Assembly (NCBI GenBank): GCA_937871415.1
Contig: CALMQD010000582.1
Span: forward strand, 1-6,836
DNA: 6,836 nt
Reading direction: 5' to 3'
DNA from: an uncultured Phycisphaerales bacterium
GTDB taxonomy: Bacteria; Planctomycetota; Phycisphaerae; Phycisphaerales; UBA1924
The position numbers and the translations under genes were made by a program. Under the pieces are notes generated by a model, which was given only the letters and a program-made list of their open reading frames with translations, ran no database searches and had not been told where the DNA came from. Shown one piece after another: positions 4,526 through 6,836 of this stretch; within the stretch, counting starts at the first letter, position 1; every line of letters begins with the position of its first letter.

Positions 4526-6307
4526 ATGGGCACTTCGACTGCGACGATTTCCACCGCCGCCTGGGCCGACGACCACACGCCGCGGATTGCGATCCTGGGC
4601 GCGGGCCCGACGGGCCTGGGCGCGGGGTATCGCCTGAAGGAGCTGGGGTACAGGAACTTCCAGTTGTTCGACCGGCACGAGTACGTGGGGGGGCTGGCGC
4701 ATTCATTCACGGATGCGCAGGGGTTCACGTGGGACATCGGCGGGCACGTGATGTTCAGCCACTATTCGTACTACGACCGCGTGTTCGACGCGCTGATGGG
4801 GGAGGAGTACACGCTCAACAACCGCGAGAGCTGGGTGCGGATGTTCGACCGGTGGGTGCCGTACCCGTTCCAGAACAACATCCGTTACCTGCCCAAGGAG
4901 GCGGCGTTCGAGTGCATGAGCGGGCTGATCAAGGCGCAGAACGGGAAGGGGAAGATCGCCTCGCCGGCGCTGGCGCGGAACTTCGGCGAGTTCATCGACG
5001 CGGTCTTCGGCGAGGGGATCGCCAAGCACTTCATGCGGCCTTACAACTACAAGGTGTGGGCGTACGAGCCGGAGGCGATGAACAAGCAGTGGATCGGCGA
5101 GCGCGTGGCGGTGCTGGACGTCGATCGGGCGCTCAAGAACGTGATGCTCGGGACGGACGACTTCGGCTGGGGGCCGAACAACCAGTTCAAGTTCCCGCTC
5201 AGGGGCGGCACGGGCGAGTTCTACCGGCGGTTCGGGCCGGCGCTGGGGCTGGGCAAGAGCGGGGGCGAATGCCACGTCAACCTGCGGAAGCGCGTGGTGT
5301 CGATCGACCTGGAGCGCAAGGTGCTGTCGTTCTCCGACGGCACCGCGGAGCACTACGACATCCTGATCTCGACGATGCCGCTGGACGTGCTGTGCAACAG
5401 CGTGCTGCGGGGTGATGTGCCGGCGGGGGTGAAGAGCGCGGCGGCGGGGCTGAAGCACTCGTCGGGGTACATGGTGGGGATCGGGCTCAGGAGCCGCGCG
5501 CCGGGCGCGGGGACGCCGGACACGAAGAGTTGGATGTATTTCCCGGAGAGCAACTGCCCGTTCTACCGGGTGACGTACCTGTCGAACTACTCGCCGCACA
5601 TGACGCCGGACCGGGCCAACTACTACTCGCTGCTGTGCGAAACGAGCGAGAGCCCGGCGAAGCCGACGCGCGGCGACAACGGGCGCGACACGGAGGCGAT
5701 GATCGAGGAGACGATCGTCGGACTCGAGAACGCGGGGCTCCTGGAGCCGGGCGAGCGAAAGAACATCGTGAGCCGGTGGTGCTACTACGCGGACTACTCG
5801 TACCCGACGCCGAGCGTGGAGCGCGACGAGATCCTGACGCAGGTGATCCCGTTCCTGGAGAGCCACGACATCTATTCGCGCGGGCGGTTCGGGATGTGGA
5901 AGTACGAGGTCTCGAACACCGACCACACGCTCATGCAGGGTGTGGAGTGCGTGAACCGGCTGCTCCTGGGCGAGCCGGAGACGACGATCGGGATGACGTA
6001 CCAGATCACGCAGGACGGGCGCGAGGCGGCGGTGCACGAGCGGAGCGCGCAGGCGGGGAGCGGGGAGAAGCGACTCTCGAAGCCCGCGGCCGCGCAGACG
6101 CCGGTGCCGCAGACGCGTGCGGCGAATCTGGGGGTGACGGCGGACGGGGTGGAGGTGCAGGTGCCCGGGGTGGCGCGCGTGGTCGTGAGGCCGCGGGCGG
6201 CGGGAGCGGTGCTCGCGGCCCACACGCCGAGCGTTCACGCGGTGGGTGACCGGCCCGAGGCGGACATCAGCGAGGAAGAGCTGGGCGTGACGCAGCGGCG
6301 GGATTGA
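4526..6307 (+). CDS. glf: UDP-galactopyranose mutase, eukaryotic (fungal) type, with C-terminal extension
   Basis: The predicted enzyme interconverts UDP-galactopyranose and UDP-galactofuranose on reduced FAD, supplying galactofuranose for surface glycans. It has 593 residues. The FAD-binding Rossmann motif ILGAGPTGLGAG is at 23-34, GGLAHSFT at 55-62 and DIGGHVMFSHY at 70-80. By recall the sequence follows Aspergillus UGM: VPYPFQNNI (111-119), MRPYNYKVWA (170-179), GWGPNNQFKFPLRGGTG (214-230), MYFPESNCPFYR (337-348), YPTP (426-429) and SRGRFGMWKYEVSNTDH (451-467). Counterparts of the fungal substrate and flavin residues are present: His74, Asn174, Trp178, Arg193, Tyr338, Arg348, Tyr426, Arg454, Tyr460, Asn464 and His467. 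Classical bacterial Glf has about 370-390 residues and resembles this poorly. The fold ends near residue 492; the remaining 100 residues are a variable Ala/Pro/Val-rich tail. The frame extends upstream to TTG 4412, but those residues look like leader. A related flavin oxidoreductase is less likely. Confidence 0.88.
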   Translation: MGTSTATISTAAWADDHTPRIAILGAGPTGLGAGYRLKELGYRNFQLFDRHEYVGGLAHSFTDAQGFTWDIGGHVMFSHYSYYDRVFDALMGEEYTLNNRESWVRMFDRWVPYPFQNNIRYLPKEAAFECMSGLIKAQNGKGKIASPALARNFGEFIDAVFGEGIAKHFMRPYNYKVWAYEPEAMNKQWIGERVAVLDVDRALKNVMLGTDDFGWGPNNQFKFPLRGGTGEFYRRFGPALGLGKSGGECHVNLRKRVVSIDLERKVLSFSDGTAEHYDILISTMPLDVLCNSVLRGDVPAGVKSAAAGLKHSSGYMVGIGLRSRAPGAGTPDTKSWMYFPESNCPFYRVTYLSNYSPHMTPDRANYYSLLCETSESPAKPTRGDNGRDTEAMIEETIVGLENAGLLEPGERKNIVSRWCYYADYSYPTPSVERDEILTQVIPFLESHDIYSRGRFGMWKYEVSNTDHTLMQGVECVNRLLLGEPETTIGMTYQITQDGREAAVHERSAQAGSGEKRLSKPAAAQTPVPQTRAANLGVTADGVEVQVPGVARVVVRPRAAGAVLAAHTPSVHAVGDRPEADISEEELGVTQRRD

Positions 6308-6350
6308 AGGCCTTTGCGGCTTTTCCCGGGGCTGCCCATACGATGTCGGT

Positions 6351-6836
6351 ATGAAGTGGTTCTGGCTCTGTGTGTTGGCGCTAGTCCTGGTGAGCGGGGG
6401 GCTGTGGATCGCGCGGTCGGGACCGAAACCCGGCGCGACAGAGACGGAGAACCAGACCCAAGCGCCGGCGCATGGCGCGGCGACCGAGGCTCAGCCGAAA
6501 CCGCTTGAGCCGAACGGGCCCAAGCTGAGTGCGGCCGAGCCGAGCAAGAAGGCCGAGACGGCCAAGTCCGATTCGGGCCCGGCCGAGGCGGCCCAGTCCG
6601 GAAGCGACGCGAAAGGCGATGCGGGGAACATGCCCGCGCCGCCGCAACTGGATCTCGACGCGATGCTGCTGGGGGAGTCGGGCCCGAGCAAGGCGGTGCA
6701 GGCGGCGGCGGATGCGCCGCACACGACTCCGGCGCCGACAACGCCGCCGGTTTCGGCGGGCGGGGAAGCGGGGGGGAATCCGAAACTCGGCCCGATGAAG
6801 GTCGAGGCGCAGCCGGACGGGTCGGTGAAGGTGGAC
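6351..6836 (+). CDS. Membrane-anchored Pro/Ala/Glu-rich protein (3' end outside window)
   Basis: The frame runs open from ATG 6351 to the last base, giving 162 residues with no stop. Residues 1-20 (MKWFWLCVLALVLVSGGLWI) are a hydrophobic helix preceded by Lys, so a signal anchor or signal peptide; there is no lipobox. Residues 23-145 are low-complexity and rich in Ala, Pro, Glu, Lys and Gly, like a linker across the periplasm. One short ordered-looking piece, PPQLDLDAMLLGE, spans 97-109. From about 146 (LGPMKVEAQPDGSVKVD) a beta-rich domain seems to begin but is cut off. The gene starts 43 bases after glf on the same strand and may be co-transcribed. No clear Shine-Dalgarno is seen. TACGAT at 6339-6344 could be a -10 box giving a nearly leaderless message, with a poor -35 (TTGCGG, 19-base spacing). 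Function is unknown. Confidence 0.75.
   Translation, partial: MKWFWLCVLALVLVSGGLWIARSGPKPGATETENQTQAPAHGAATEAQPKPLEPNGPKLSAAEPSKKAETAKSDSGPAEAAQSGSDAKGDAGNMPAPPQLDLDAMLLGESGPSKAVQAAADAPHTTPAPTTPPVSAGGEAGGNPKLGPMKVEAQPDGSVKVD

Noticed and set aside
4703..6238. A 511-codon open frame on the minus strand opposite glf
   Set aside because: The protein is Arg/His/Val-rich with no recognisable motif and no start signal. It is a shadow of the glf frame.
1..6836. CRISPR arrays, insertion sequences, integrases, toxin-antitoxin or defence genes
   Set aside because: No regularly spaced repeats, no transposase or integrase frames and no defence-type domains were found on either strand.

Overview
The window is very G+C-rich (roughly 70% by eye), and its genes use almost only G- or C-ending codons. 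The left edge carries the tail of a protein with a PEP-CTERM-like sorting signal. Together with a CheV-type chemotaxis protein and a UDP-galactopyranose mutase of the form best known from eukaryotes, this suggests a Planctomycetota bacterium, perhaps of the Phycisphaerae. That assignment is an inference from style, not from a marker gene.

Layout. 1-100: 3' end of an exported, surface-sorted protein. 286-1290 (+): succinate-CoA ligase alpha subunit (sucD), longer than usual, with no sucC beside it. 1278-1334: three perfect 19-bp tandem copies overlapping the end of sucD, which place a TGA in each forward frame. 1475-2587 (+): cheV, a CheW domain followed by a receiver domain. 2687-2761 (-): tRNA-His(GTG), convergent with cheV. 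3011-3910 (-): a LuxR-type regulator with a strong Shine-Dalgarno and an intrinsic-type terminator. 3911-4525: a 615-bp gap between divergent genes with no convincing gene; part of it (about 4180-4430) is lower in G+C and rich in inverted repeats. 4526-6307 (+): glf, with every active-site residue I could place retained and a tail of about 100 residues. 6351-6836 (+): start of a membrane-anchored Pro/Ala/Glu-rich protein that runs off the window.

How the genes relate. They do not form one operon or pathway. sucD is TCA-cycle metabolism, cheV is chemotaxis coupling, the tRNA is housekeeping, the LuxR protein is an orphan regulator, and glf makes UDP-galactofuranose for surface glycans. Only glf and the last gene (43 bp apart, same strand) could plausibly share a transcript. 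I found no defence system, CRISPR array, intact mobile element or clearly new multi-gene system. The most interesting items are the fungal-type UGM with its tail, the inserted segments in SucD, the three-frame stop repeat, and the structured, gene-free segment upstream of glf.
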